From: a bacterium | GTDB taxonomy: Bacteria > UBP6 > UBA1177 > JAKLFG01 | Assembly: GCA_022711315.1 (NCBI GenBank) | Contig: JAKLFG010000023.1 | Location: forward strand, 1 to 33,966 | Reading direction: 5' to 3' | Length of the DNA stretch: 33,966 nucleotides | Shown here: one piece after another, positions 15,873 to 24,004 of the stretch | How the letters are laid out: each line of letters begins with the position of its first letter | How positions within the stretch are numbered: position 1 is the stretch's first letter | The notes under the pieces: model-generated | What the model was told of the DNA's origin: nothing | Database searches by the model: none | Seen by the model: only the letters and a program-made list of their open reading frames with translations | Translations under genes and position numbers: made by a program

Positions 15873-17615
15873 ATGCAGATAGCGCTGACGCTCGAGTTCC
15901 TGTGCGGCCTTCTGGAGGAATACCGGATCCTGCCGCACGAGAAGACGGAACTGTTCGTCGCCAAGCGCGGGTACTACGAGTCCCAGTACCGCGACCGGTT
16001 CAAAAAAGACCCGTTCGTGACCGACCTTGTGCTTTTCATGTGCCGCGAGGAGGGGGTGACGGTCGAGGAGGAGACGCTCCTGCGGCTCGTCGCGGGTCGC
16101 GCCGGATGCGACTATATCGTGCCCGACCCGCTCAAGATAGATTCGCAACTGGTCACCTCGATCATATCGCTGCCCTACGGTCGTTCCCATTTCGTTCTCC
16201 CGCTTTATGAGGAGGACGGCGCCGTCGTCATCGCGATGGCCGACCCGTTCAGGATGGAGATCGTCGATCAGTTGCGGTCGGCCGCCGGTCGGCCGGTCGT
16301 GCCGGTGGTCGCCGCGCCGTCGTCCATAGAGAAGATACTCGGCGACCTGTTCGGCTTCAAGCGGTCCATCAAGGCGGCCGCCAAGGAGCGGACCCGCGAC
16401 GCCTACGCCTCGATAGAGCAGTTGACGAGCATCGTCGCGAGCGGTCAACTCGACGACAAACACATCGTCAACGCGGTCGACTACATGCTCCGGTATGCCG
16501 TGGAGCAGGGGGCGAGCGACATCCATATCGAGCCGAAGCGCGACGAGACCGTCATCCGGTTCCGGCTCGACGGCGTGATGCAGACGATATACAACTTCCC
16601 GATACAGGCGCACGCCCCGTTCCTGTCGCGGCTCAAGATGCTCGCCCGCATGGACATCGCCGAGAAGCGGCGCCCGCAGGACGGCCGCATCAAACTCCTG
16701 CTCGACGAGGCGCAGGAGGTCGAACTGCGCGCGAGCACCGTGCCCGCCGTGTACGGCGAGAAGATGGTCCTGCGCATCCTCGAATCGGGCCATTTCGTGC
16801 GGCCGCTCGAAGAGATAGGGTTCGAAGAGGCGCAACTGGAAGCGTGGCGCGGCGGCATGCAGAAAGGGTACGGCATGCTGCTCGTCACCGGCCCGACCGG
16901 GAGCGGCAAGTCGACCACGCTCTACTCGACGCTCAAGGAACTCGCCAAGCCCGATGTCAACATCGTCTCCATCGAGGACCCGATAGAGATCGTGATAGAG
17001 GAGATCAACCAGATCGGGGTGAACACGAGAGCGGGCATCACCTTCTCGTCGGCGCTCCGTCACATCCTGCGGCAGGATCCCGACATCATCATGGTCGGCG
17101 AGATACGCGACAAGGAGACGGCCGACAACGCGGTGCAGGCGGCGCTCACCGGGCACCTCGTGTTCTCGACGCTCCACACCAACGACACCGCGAGCACGGT
17201 CGAGCGGCTCATCGACCTCGGCGTCGAGCCGTTCCTTCTCTCCTCGATGCTCAACGGCGTGCTCGCCCAGCGGCTGGTGCGGAAACTCTGCACCTCCTGC
17301 TCGTTCGACCGCGACATGACCGAAGAGGAGAAGATCGCCCTGAAACTCCCCATCGAGAGCCGTTACCGCATCAAGGGTTCCGAAGGGTGCGTCAAGTGCC
17401 GCTACACCGGCTACAAGGGGCGCACCGCCATCATGGAATACATGCCGGTGTCGGGCAAGATAGGCCGGCTCATCGCGAACCGCGCGACGACCGACGAGAT
17501 ACGGCAGAACGCGGTGCTCGACGGCATGGTCACCCTGCGCGACGCGGCGATACGGAAACTCGCGGACGGCGCGACCTCGTTCGAGGAGATCGTGCGGGCG
17601 CTCTATTTCGAGTAA
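15873..17615 (+). CDS. type IV pilus/type II secretion assembly ATPase (PilB/GspE family)
   Basis: A 580-residue cytoplasmic AAA-like ATPase that drives pilin or pseudopilin assembly at the inner membrane. An N-terminal regulatory region (about 1-165) precedes the NTPase core: GASDIHIEPKRDETVIRFRLDG, the Walker A GPTGSGKST (340-348, K346), the Asp box SIEDPIE, the Walker B/Glu switch DPDIIMVGEIRD (402-413, E410), and a His-box segment STLHTNDTAST. Two CxxC pairs (C473/C476 and C506/C509) form the zinc site typical of assembly ATPases and absent from the retraction motor PilT. PilB and GspE cannot be told apart without the neighbouring pilus or secretion genes, which are not here. The FrzS-like gene upstream favours pilus control. 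The start at 15873 lacks a strong ribosome binding site, suggesting coupling. Confidence 0.93.
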   Translation: MQIALTLEFLCGLLEEYRILPHEKTELFVAKRGYYESQYRDRFKKDPFVTDLVLFMCREEGVTVEEETLLRLVAGRAGCDYIVPDPLKIDSQLVTSIISLPYGRSHFVLPLYEEDGAVVIAMADPFRMEIVDQLRSAAGRPVVPVVAAPSSIEKILGDLFGFKRSIKAAAKERTRDAYASIEQLTSIVASGQLDDKHIVNAVDYMLRYAVEQGASDIHIEPKRDETVIRFRLDGVMQTIYNFPIQAHAPFLSRLKMLARMDIAEKRRPQDGRIKLLLDEAQEVELRASTVPAVYGEKMVLRILESGHFVRPLEEIGFEEAQLEAWRGGMQKGYGMLLVTGPTGSGKSTTLYSTLKELAKPDVNIVSIEDPIEIVIEEINQIGVNTRAGITFSSALRHILRQDPDIIMVGEIRDKETADNAVQAALTGHLVFSTLHTNDTASTVERLIDLGVEPFLLSSMLNGVLAQRLVRKLCTSCSFDRDMTEEEKIALKLPIESRYRIKGSEGCVKCRYTGYKGRTAIMEYMPVSGKIGRLIANRATTDEIRQNAVLDGMVTLRDAAIRKLADGATSFEEIVRALYFE

Positions 17616-17645
17616 GATACCTCCCCGACCGGGGAAAAGCGGCGG

Positions 17646-18860
17646 TCAGCCCTTCATCGCTTCCTTTATGACCTCGGCGAGACGCCGGATGCCTTCGATG
17701 TTCTTCTCCTTCGGTGCGAACGAGAAGTTGAGCCGCATCGTGTCGCGTCCCGAGCCGTCGCAGTGGAAGACGCTGCCAAGCACATAGGCGACATTCTTCT
17801 CTATCGCCTTGGGGAACAGTTTTTCGGCGTCCATCCCGTCGGGCAGGGTGACGAACAGGAACAGCCCTCCCTCGGGGCAGGTCCACGAGACGCCCTTCGG
17901 CATGTGCTCCTTGAGGGCGGCGAGCATCGCGTCGCGTTTCTCGCGGTACATCGCAATGACCCGTTGGAGGTTGGCGTCGAAATGTCCCTGATTCAGGTAG
18001 AGAGCGCCGATCTTCTGGACGAACGAGGAGGTGCAGAGGTCGGCCGCCTGCTTGACGGTCACGAACTTGTCGAGCAGGTCCTTGTTGCCGATGATCCAGC
18101 CGATGCGGAAGCCGGGGACGAATATCTTGGAGAAGGTGCCGAGCACGACGACCTGTTCCTTGCCGTCGAGTTTGTAGAGCATCGGCGGATTCTTGCCCTC
18201 GAAGCGCAGTTCGCGGTACGGGCTGTCCTCGACGACGAGCACATCGTACTCATGGGCGAGCGCCAGTATCTCTTTGCGGCGCGATTCGGGCATCGTGATG
18301 CCGGCCGGGTTCTGGAAATCGGGGACGGTGTAGATGAATTTCGGCTTCTTCCCCGCCTTTTTCAGTTCTTCGAGTTTCGCCTTCAGGAGGTCGGCGCGCA
18401 TCCCCTTGTCGTCCAGTTTGATGCCGTGCATCTCGGCCCCGTAGGCCGCAAAGGCCTGCAGGCCGCCGAGATAGGTGGGGAGCCCGCAGACGACCGCGTC
18501 GCCCGGGTCGACGAGGACGCGGCCGAGGAAGTCGAGCGCCTGCTGGGAGGAGGTCGTGATGATGATGTTCTCCATCGCCAGTTCCAGTCCTTCGTCCTTG
18601 CGGTATTTCTCGATGAGCGCCTTACGCAGGCCGTTGTCGCCCTCGGTCATGCTGTACTGGCATGCGGCGGTGCCCTCTTTCTCGAGCACCTCGACCGAAA
18701 GTTTCTTGAGGATCTCGAGCGGGAACGATTCGGGGGCGGGCAGACCGCCGGCGAACGAGATGATCTCGGGGCGCTGGGTCAGTTTCAGCAGTTCGCGGAT
18801 GGCCGATTTCTTGGCGCTTTTCGCGCTGCGGGAGAGGATGTTCTGAAGGTCTTTGATCAT
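17646..18860 (-). CDS. PLP-dependent class I/II aminotransferase
   Basis: A 404-residue fold-type I aminotransferase resembling the 2-aminoadipate/aromatic (LysN, KAT II-like) group. The start at 18860 has GGAG and matches the family N-terminus (RSAKSAIRELLKLTQ pattern, then IISFAGGLPAPESFP). Visible active-site elements are SSQQALDFLGRVL, VPDFQNPAGITM (179-190), EDSPYRELRF (211-220) and the PLP lysine K245 in GTFSKIFVPGFRIGW. The late arginine is in DTMRLNFSF. The substrate is not certain; branched-chain, aromatic or aminoadipate are all possible. It is monocistronic and convergent with the PilB/GspE-type gene, with 30 bases between them. Confidence 0.93.
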   Translation of the reverse strand: MIKDLQNILSRSAKSAKKSAIRELLKLTQRPEIISFAGGLPAPESFPLEILKKLSVEVLEKEGTAACQYSMTEGDNGLRKALIEKYRKDEGLELAMENIIITTSSQQALDFLGRVLVDPGDAVVCGLPTYLGGLQAFAAYGAEMHGIKLDDKGMRADLLKAKLEELKKAGKKPKFIYTVPDFQNPAGITMPESRRKEILALAHEYDVLVVEDSPYRELRFEGKNPPMLYKLDGKEQVVVLGTFSKIFVPGFRIGWIIGNKDLLDKFVTVKQAADLCTSSFVQKIGALYLNQGHFDANLQRVIAMYREKRDAMLAALKEHMPKGVSWTCPEGGLFLFVTLPDGMDAEKLFPKAIEKNVAYVLGSVFHCDGSGRDTMRLNFSFAPKEKNIEGIRRLAEVIKEAMKG

Positions 18861-18918
18861 GGGCGTCTCCTTAAAAAAAGATAAAAACGGCACACGCACG
18901 GAGGGACCCTTCAACAAA

Positions 18919-18947
18919 AAGGTATGCGGGAAGAGCGGCAATGTCAA
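18919..18947 (-). promoter_or_regulatory. sigma70-type promoter for the aminotransferase gene
   Basis: On the minus strand, TTGACA (18947-18942) and TACCTT (18924-18919) are 17 bases apart, about 59 bases upstream of the ATG. Confidence 0.6.
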
Positions 18948-19003
18948 AAAAACAGGAACAGTTCGCTGACGGCACTCACCTCACGGTCGGGTACTGGCGC
19001 CTT

Positions 19004-19954
19004 TCATGCTTGGGAGACCTTAAGTTTATTCAACATTTCCATTGCGCCGCGGTCAAGCTTTGAAAACGCAAACCACTTTTTACCTAAATCTTTGAGAGAT
19101 GCTCCGAGGTGGTATGTCTCCTTTTCGTCCACGATCAGAAAACGATCATGCGCATCTTTGAATTCCACGATGGTGATCGGTGGGTACTGTTCGTTGTGCT
19201 TCTTCAGATCAAGGGCAAGTCCTTGGGATATGTTTTTCGTATATATCGTTACCGACACTTCCTCCTTACGCTTAGCAAGAAGCGTTAAGACCGTATCGTC
19301 GACATAATTGTCGATCAGGACAAGCGATTTTCGCGCCCGCCGGATCAGATCGGCGACAAAGGTATAGGCATCATAGATTTGTCCATCGTAAAAGATTCCC
19401 TGTTTCGGAGGCTCCGTGCGTTGTCCCAAGGCATCAAAAACCTTTTCGAAATTCTGAGCCGTTTCCGACTCGAAGGTTAGCTGCCGGCGTTCTACCGAAT
19501 CGAGGCGGAAGAATATCTGAGCGTTGTTTTGTAAAAATCTGCGCATTTCGACAAACGCCTTCATAATCTGTACGCTTACTCGAACCGCTGTCTTGCTTCG
19601 CAAAACGGCCGAAAGCATAGCAACTCCCTGCTCGGTAAAAGCATAGGGAAGATAACGACGGCCACCGCGTCCCGTGTTTGAGGTCACAAATTGTGATCTC
19701 AAACCGTTGCCCGCTACTTTGGCGGTATCAGAAGGGGCGGTCAGTTCTTCAAATTCAGCCTTAGTAAGCTGGAACATAAACTCTTCGGGAAAACGATCCA
19801 TGTTTCGTTTAACAGCCTGATTGAGAACACGGATCTCGACGCCATAGAGCGCAGCCAGATCGCTGTCCGTTATCACTTGGACACTGCGGACAACATGGAT
19901 CCGGGAACCGAGATTCGCAGGACTCATTACTAAGTTTAGGTTCTTTTTTGCCAT
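19004..19954 (-). CDS. ORF6N-domain protein with C-terminal PLD-like domain
   Basis: A 316-residue protein. Residues about 15-115 are an ORF6N domain (HVVRSVQVITDSDLAALYGVE, NMDRFPEEFMFQLT, FTEQGVAMLSAVLRS), a DNA-binding-type module first seen in phage antirepressors. Residues about 120-165 are helical. Residues about 185-300 resemble a phospholipase-D-like fold, with YDAYTFVADLIRRARKSLVLID and H269-D-R271-F-L-I-V-D276, where Arg replaces the Lys of the usual HxK(x4)D motif; only one half-site is visible. The gene is AT-richer than its surroundings, has its own near-consensus promoter and GAGGGG binding site, and has no obvious partner, suggesting horizontal acquisition. Its role (regulator, phage relic or defence) is unknown. 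Confidence 0.88.
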   Translation of the reverse strand: MAKKNLNLVMSPANLGSRIHVVRSVQVITDSDLAALYGVEIRVLNQAVKRNMDRFPEEFMFQLTKAEFEELTAPSDTAKVAGNGLRSQFVTSNTGRGGRRYLPYAFTEQGVAMLSAVLRSKTAVRVSVQIMKAFVEMRRFLQNNAQIFFRLDSVERRQLTFESETAQNFEKVFDALGQRTEPPKQGIFYDGQIYDAYTFVADLIRRARKSLVLIDNYVDDTVLTLLAKRKEEVSVTIYTKNISQGLALDLKKHNEQYPPITIVEFKDAHDRFLIVDEKETYHLGASLKDLGKKWFAFSKLDRGAMEMLNKLKVSQA

Positions 19955-19998
19955 CGCATGCCCCTCATGTTTTCTTTGCCGCCTAGGTACTGGGGAGT

Positions 19999-20027
19999 TA
20001 TGTAACGAGAAGCCGAATAGGTGTCAA
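19999..20027 (-). promoter_or_regulatory. sigma70-type promoter for the ORF6N gene
   Basis: On the minus strand, TTGACA (20027-20022) and TACATA (20004-19999) are separated by 17 bases, a near-consensus arrangement about 45 bases upstream of the ATG. Apart from this promoter I see nothing clear between 19955 and 20145. Confidence 0.7.
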
Positions 20028-20145
20028 GCAAAACGAGGGGTGAACCAAATGACCGGTTTGTCGTAAGCGGGGAACATGAATTGTCTTTTTACCTCAACAG
20101 ACCATCTCATGGGCATACACAAAATGGTCGGCGGCCGTTTTATCC

Positions 20146-20613
20146 TTATTTTTTGCTTCGGAAAGTGAAATAGGCGAATGGCGCAAAATAGAATATCAAC
20201 CAGTGTCCAGAGAACCCACGCAGTTCTTTTGCTACAAAACGGTGATATTCTTCGGCTGTCAGTTCTCTGATAAGTCTTCCGTGATCGTGAAGAATGTATT
20301 TGCCCTCTTCTATGCTGGGGCTACCCTCCATGCTGATCGCAAAATAGAGAAAGTTAAAAACGACATATGTAAAGAGACTTATGCTAGCAGTTTTTACCCA
20401 TTCGGGAGCATGGGGGAAAATAAGAGAGTTCCCGTTAGAATCTTTTTTTGCATAAAAGACAAGAGGAGCAAAGACTACGAATGCCCCAAGATGTAATAGC
20501 CACGCGGAAGGGAAAAATTGCGACACATCGACACTGAACACCGACAAAAGATGCACGATGAGAGAGAGGATAAGTCCGATGAAAGATAGCGCTGCTATGA
20601 GATGGTCAACCAC
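20146..20613 (-). CDS. small four-helix membrane protein of unknown function
   Basis: A 155-residue protein starting at GTG 20613, whose G is shared with the TAG stop of the HD-GYP gene (TAGTG); AAGGA lies 7 bases upstream. Upstream extension is only the other frame of that gene. Hydrophobic segments at about residues 5-27, 37-58, 73-92 and 135-150 suggest four membrane helices. Between the last two is a soluble loop with HDHGRLIRELTAEEYHR, a pattern I associate with an uncharacterised bacterial membrane-protein family. Base composition is clearly AT-richer than the gene it overlaps. The tight coupling to a cyclic-di-GMP phosphodiesterase makes joint expression likely but does not show function. 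Confidence 0.8.
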   Translation of the reverse strand: MVDHLIAALSFIGLILSLIVHLLSVFSVDVSQFFPSAWLLHLGAFVVFAPLVFYAKKDSNGNSLIFPHAPEWVKTASISLFTYVVFNFLYFAISMEGSPSIEEGKYILHDHGRLIRELTAEEYHRFVAKELRGFSGHWLIFYFAPFAYFTFRSKK

Positions 20614-21719
20614 TAGATATCCTTGAGCCGTTCGCGGATGGCGGTGAACTGGTCGAGGTGGGCGAGGAAGGTGTCTATCAGCGCCGGGTCGAACTGGGCG
20701 CCGCGCTGGGCCGTGAATTCCTCGACTATCTTCTCGATGGGCCACGCCTTCTTGTAGACGCGGTCACTGCCGAGCGCGTCGAACACATCGGCGATGGCGC
20801 AGATGCGGCCGAAGATATGGATATCATTGCCCTTGAGGCCGCGCGGGTAGCCTGTGCCGTCGTACCGTTCGTGGTGTTCGCGGGCGACGGTCGCCGCCGC
20901 CTTGAGGATGGGCCGCGCCGAGCCTTTGAGTATCGTGTAGCCGCTCTCGGCGTGGGTCTTCATGACGGCGAACTCCTCCGGGTCGAGCCGTCCCGGCTTG
21001 AGCAGTATCGCGTCGGGTATCGCTATCTTGCCGATGTCGTGCATGGGGGCGGCGAGTTTGAGCAGTTCGGCCTCCTTTTTGGGCAGGCAGGCGAGGAGCG
21101 CGAGCGACCGGCAATATTCGGATACCCGCTGGACATGGTTGCCGGTCTCTTTCGACCGGGTCTCCCCCGCCTCGGCGAGCGCGAAGATGACATCGCGCTG
21201 GGTCTCCTCGATCTCCTCGTTGAGCTTCGCCGCCTCTATCGCCTCGCCGGCGTAGGTCGAGGCGAGTTTGAGGTACTTGATGTCGCTCTCCTCGAACTTG
21301 CCTGCGGCGGTCTGCTTGTTGATGGTCTGGAAGGCGCCGAGCACCTCGCCGCGGCTGTTCTTTATCGGGACCACGAGGATGCTGCGGGTCGTGTAGCCGG
21401 TCTTCCGGTCTATCTCCTGATTGAAACGGGGGTCGCGGTACGGATCGTTGACGATGACCGTCTCGCCGCTTCCGACGGCGACCCCGGCGATACCGCTCCC
21501 GGCCGGCATGTGGACGCGGTCGATGCCGTGCGCCACCTTGGTCCAGAGTTCCTTCTTCTGCGTGTCGAGCAGCCACAGCGTACAGCGGTCGGCGTTGACG
21601 AGCACGCGCCCCATCTCCGAAAGGAGTATGAGCACCGCGTCTATCTTGCGGACCCCCTCTATCTTCGACATGTAGCCGAGTATCGTCTCCAGCATCGAGC
21701 CTTCGTCGTGAGCGGCCAT
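20613..21719 (-). CDS. GAF-HD-GYP cyclic-di-GMP phosphodiesterase
   Basis: A 368-residue cytoplasmic signalling enzyme. The start at 21719 is preceded by GGGAGGGG; the longer frame is unsupported. Residues about 20-165 are a GAF sensor domain (DRCTLWLLDTQKKELWTKVA, GIAGVAVGSGETVIVNDPY, RSILVVPIKNSRGEVLGAFQ). A short helix links it to the HD-GYP domain (about 175-350), with all metal ligands in place: N194-H195, HDIGK (227-231), H255 region, and HHERYDGTGYP (282-292), which contains the GYP element. It should hydrolyse cyclic-di-GMP. GAF input ligand is unknown. Given the nearby FrzS-like and PilB/GspE-type genes, a link to motility or adhesion is reasonable but inferred. Confidence 0.95.
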   Translation of the reverse strand: MAAHDEGSMLETILGYMSKIEGVRKIDAVLILLSEMGRVLVNADRCTLWLLDTQKKELWTKVAHGIDRVHMPAGSGIAGVAVGSGETVIVNDPYRDPRFNQEIDRKTGYTTRSILVVPIKNSRGEVLGAFQTINKQTAAGKFEESDIKYLKLASTYAGEAIEAAKLNEEIEETQRDVIFALAEAGETRSKETGNHVQRVSEYCRSLALLACLPKKEAELLKLAAPMHDIGKIAIPDAILLKPGRLDPEEFAVMKTHAESGYTILKGSARPILKAAATVAREHHERYDGTGYPRGLKGNDIHIFGRICAIADVFDALGSDRVYKKAWPIEKIVEEFTAQRGAQFDPALIDTFLAHLDQFTAIRERLKDI

Positions 21720-21744
21720 GGGTCCCCTCCCGTAAAGAAGACCC

Positions 21745-21773
21745 ATCGTATCGCGGGTCGGTTGGCTTTTCAA
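21745..21773 (-). promoter_or_regulatory. sigma70-type promoter for the GAF-HD-GYP gene
   Basis: On the minus strand, TTGAAA (21773-21768) and TACGAT (21750-21745) are 17 bases apart. It overlaps the divergent promoter at 21762-21790. Confidence 0.65.
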
Positions 21774-21790
21774 GATTTTATCGCTATACT
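21762..21790 (+). promoter_or_regulatory. sigma70-type promoter for the amylase-like gene
   Basis: TTGGCT (21762-21767) and TATACT (21785-21790) are separated by 17 bases. The -35 region interlocks with that of the opposite-strand promoter, so the two polymerases would compete for the same DNA. Confidence 0.6.
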
Positions 21791-21814
21791 CGATCGTCCG
21801 ATCGGAGGGTCCCG

Positions 21815-24004
21815 ATGCGCGCATGGTCCCTGCTACTGGTCATCCCGCTGCTTTTTTCCTGCGGGGAGAAAAGCGCCCCCGCCGTTTGCGCGGGGATATC
21901 CGTCACCACTGACGGGGATGCCACCGAGGAACTCTACCTGCGCGCCTCGTTCAACAACTGGTCGCTTTCGACGCCGATGAGTTTCCGCACTGGCCGGTGG
22001 GAGGTCGAACTTTCCCTGCCGCCGGGCGACTATCCTTACGCCTTTTACGACCGGAAAAAGGATGCGTGGCGGCTTGACGAGGCCAAGCCGCTCGCCCGGT
22101 ACGACAGCGGCAAACGGTACAGCCGGCTCATTATTCCCGACTGTCGCTACCCGCGCCTTGAGGTGGTCGGTCGCCCGGTCGCCGACGGGTCGTCGCTCTC
22201 GCTGACGGTCCGCTATCTTCCCGGGGCGAGCGGCGCCGGGCCCGACCTGAAAAAGAGCACGGTGACCCTTTCGGGCGGGACGGTCAACCCCTCGTACGAC
22301 GAGGCAACACGCTTGTTCGCCCTGACCGCCGACACCCTCGCGCCGGGGAAATATACGGCCCTGTTCACGATCCGTGACACCGACGGGTTCGCCGCGACAC
22401 CGCTGTTCGTGCCGGTCTGGGTAGAAAAAGAGCCGTTCGACTGGCGCGACGCGGTCCTGTATCAGGTCATGACCGACCGCTTCGTGAACGGCGATACCGC
22501 CAACGACGGCCCGGTCGCCGGTGTCGACACGAAGGCAAACTGGCAGGGGGGTGACCTGCGCGGCATCATCGAAAAGATGGAGGAGAACTACTTTACCGAG
22601 CTGGGCGTCACCGCGCTCTGGCTATCCTCGCCGCTTCGCAATACGCAGGGGGCGTGGAAGGGTATGGGAGGCGACACGCGGCTCTACGCCGCCTATCATT
22701 CCTACTGGCCGGTAGCGACCGGATGGAGCGATCTGACGCCTCTGCCGGGGCTGGCGTCGCCCGTCGATCCGCACTTTGGCGACGAGGCCGACCTGTGGGA
22801 ACTGGTGAAGAAGGCGCACGACCGGGGCATCCGCGTGCTGTTCGATATCGTTCCCAACCATGTCCACGCCGAAAGTTGGCTCTGGAACACCTACCGCTAC
22901 GACGGCTGGTTCAACGACGCGCCCGAAGGCCTGCCGCGCAACGCGCTCGGCGGCTATACCTGCGGCTGGGAACGGCCCGAGGAATGCTGGTTCACCGACT
23001 ATCTGCCCGATATCGACCACCGCAACGCGACGGCGCTGGAGACCCTCATCGCGCATTACCTGTGGCTGGTCCGGACCTTCGACGCCGACGGGTTCCGCGT
23101 CGATGCGGTGCGGCTCATGAACCTCGACCTCACGATAACGCTTCGCTATTTCATCGAGCGCGAGGCGGCGGCGGGCGGCACCCCGTTCTACATGGTCGGC
23201 GAGACCTTCACCGGCGACACCGGCTGGGAGGAGATCGGCCGCTATCTTGGCCCCGACAAACTCGACAGTCAGTTCGATTTCCCGCTGTTCCACCATCTGG
23301 CGCGCGCCTTCCTCATCGGCTCGGAAAGCCTGTCGGACCTCGCCTCTTTTCTGCTGACCCACGACGGCCGGTATCAGCGCGACTACCATCCCGGCGCGAT
23401 CATGGCGACCTTTCCCGGCAACCACGACCTCTGCCGCGCCCTTTCGACCGCGCATGGCGATTTCGACGGCACTTCGCAGGGCGGGGCACGGGCATCCGAA
23501 CGGGTCTGGGAGAACGAGCCGGAGACCCCGACCGCCGCCGCGCCGTATGAAAAACTGCGCCTTGCGTGGGCGTTTCTTTTCACCTCGCCCGGCGTGCCGA
23601 CCATCTATCAGGGCGACGAGTTCGGGATGCCGGGGGCGAACGACCCCGATAACCGCCGCATGATGCTCTTCGGCGACGACCTGAACGAACATCAGCAAGA
23701 TACGCTCGCCGTTGTGAAGGAACTGGCGACGGCCCGCGCGGCCCACCCCGCTTTGCGGCGCGGCACGCGGACGACGGTCCATGTCGAGGAGGATGTCTGG
23801 CTCTACACGATGAGCGACGGGGACGATACGGTGCTTGTCGCCTTCAACCGCGGAGAAGAGACGATCGATCGGACCTTCGCGGTGCCGCTTGCCGACGGGA
23901 CCTATGCCGATGCGCTGTCTGAGGGGACGATGGGGGTGAAGGACGGATCGATCGACCTGACGCTCCCGCCGCGGTCGGCGGCGATCTACGCGAAAGCGGA
24001 GTAG
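21815..24004 (+). CDS. GH13 alpha-amylase-family lipoprotein
   Basis: A 729-residue lipoprotein (lipobox LLFSC, Cys16) that should cleave or transfer alpha-glucans outside the cytoplasm. Residues about 35-115 look like a CBM48/isoamylase-N-type domain (LYLRASFNNWS). A beta domain follows to about 205. The TIM barrel begins at YQVMTDRFVNGD. The four conserved regions are present: DIVPNH (344-349), GFRVDAVR with nucleophile D430, VGETF with acid/base E463, and FPGNHD with D538. YQGDEFGMPG follows, and a C-terminal beta domain ends the protein. Similarity is to the neopullulanase/cyclomaltodextrinase and secreted alpha-amylase groups; specificity is not decidable. GGAGGG precedes the start. Its stop codon directly abuts the stop of the convergent gene. 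Confidence 0.94.
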   Translation: MRAWSLLLVIPLLFSCGEKSAPAVCAGISVTTDGDATEELYLRASFNNWSLSTPMSFRTGRWEVELSLPPGDYPYAFYDRKKDAWRLDEAKPLARYDSGKRYSRLIIPDCRYPRLEVVGRPVADGSSLSLTVRYLPGASGAGPDLKKSTVTLSGGTVNPSYDEATRLFALTADTLAPGKYTALFTIRDTDGFAATPLFVPVWVEKEPFDWRDAVLYQVMTDRFVNGDTANDGPVAGVDTKANWQGGDLRGIIEKMEENYFTELGVTALWLSSPLRNTQGAWKGMGGDTRLYAAYHSYWPVATGWSDLTPLPGLASPVDPHFGDEADLWELVKKAHDRGIRVLFDIVPNHVHAESWLWNTYRYDGWFNDAPEGLPRNALGGYTCGWERPEECWFTDYLPDIDHRNATALETLIAHYLWLVRTFDADGFRVDAVRLMNLDLTITLRYFIEREAAAGGTPFYMVGETFTGDTGWEEIGRYLGPDKLDSQFDFPLFHHLARAFLIGSESLSDLASFLLTHDGRYQRDYHPGAIMATFPGNHDLCRALSTAHGDFDGTSQGGARASERVWENEPETPTAAAPYEKLRLAWAFLFTSPGVPTIYQGDEFGMPGANDPDNRRMMLFGDDLNEHQQDTLAVVKELATARAAHPALRRGTRTTVHVEEDVWLYTMSDGDDTVLVAFNRGEETIDRTFAVPLADGTYADALSEGTMGVKDGSIDLTLPPRSAAIYAKAE

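Noticed and set aside
14492-15964. A 490-codon open frame opposite the FrzS-like coiled coil
   Set aside because: Leu/Arg-rich shadow of the Glu/Lys/Ala coiled coil; no start signals or domains.
17616-17645. Short GC hairpin between the PilB/GspE-type and aminotransferase genes as a terminator
   Set aside because: The stem is only about five pairs and no T run follows on either strand.
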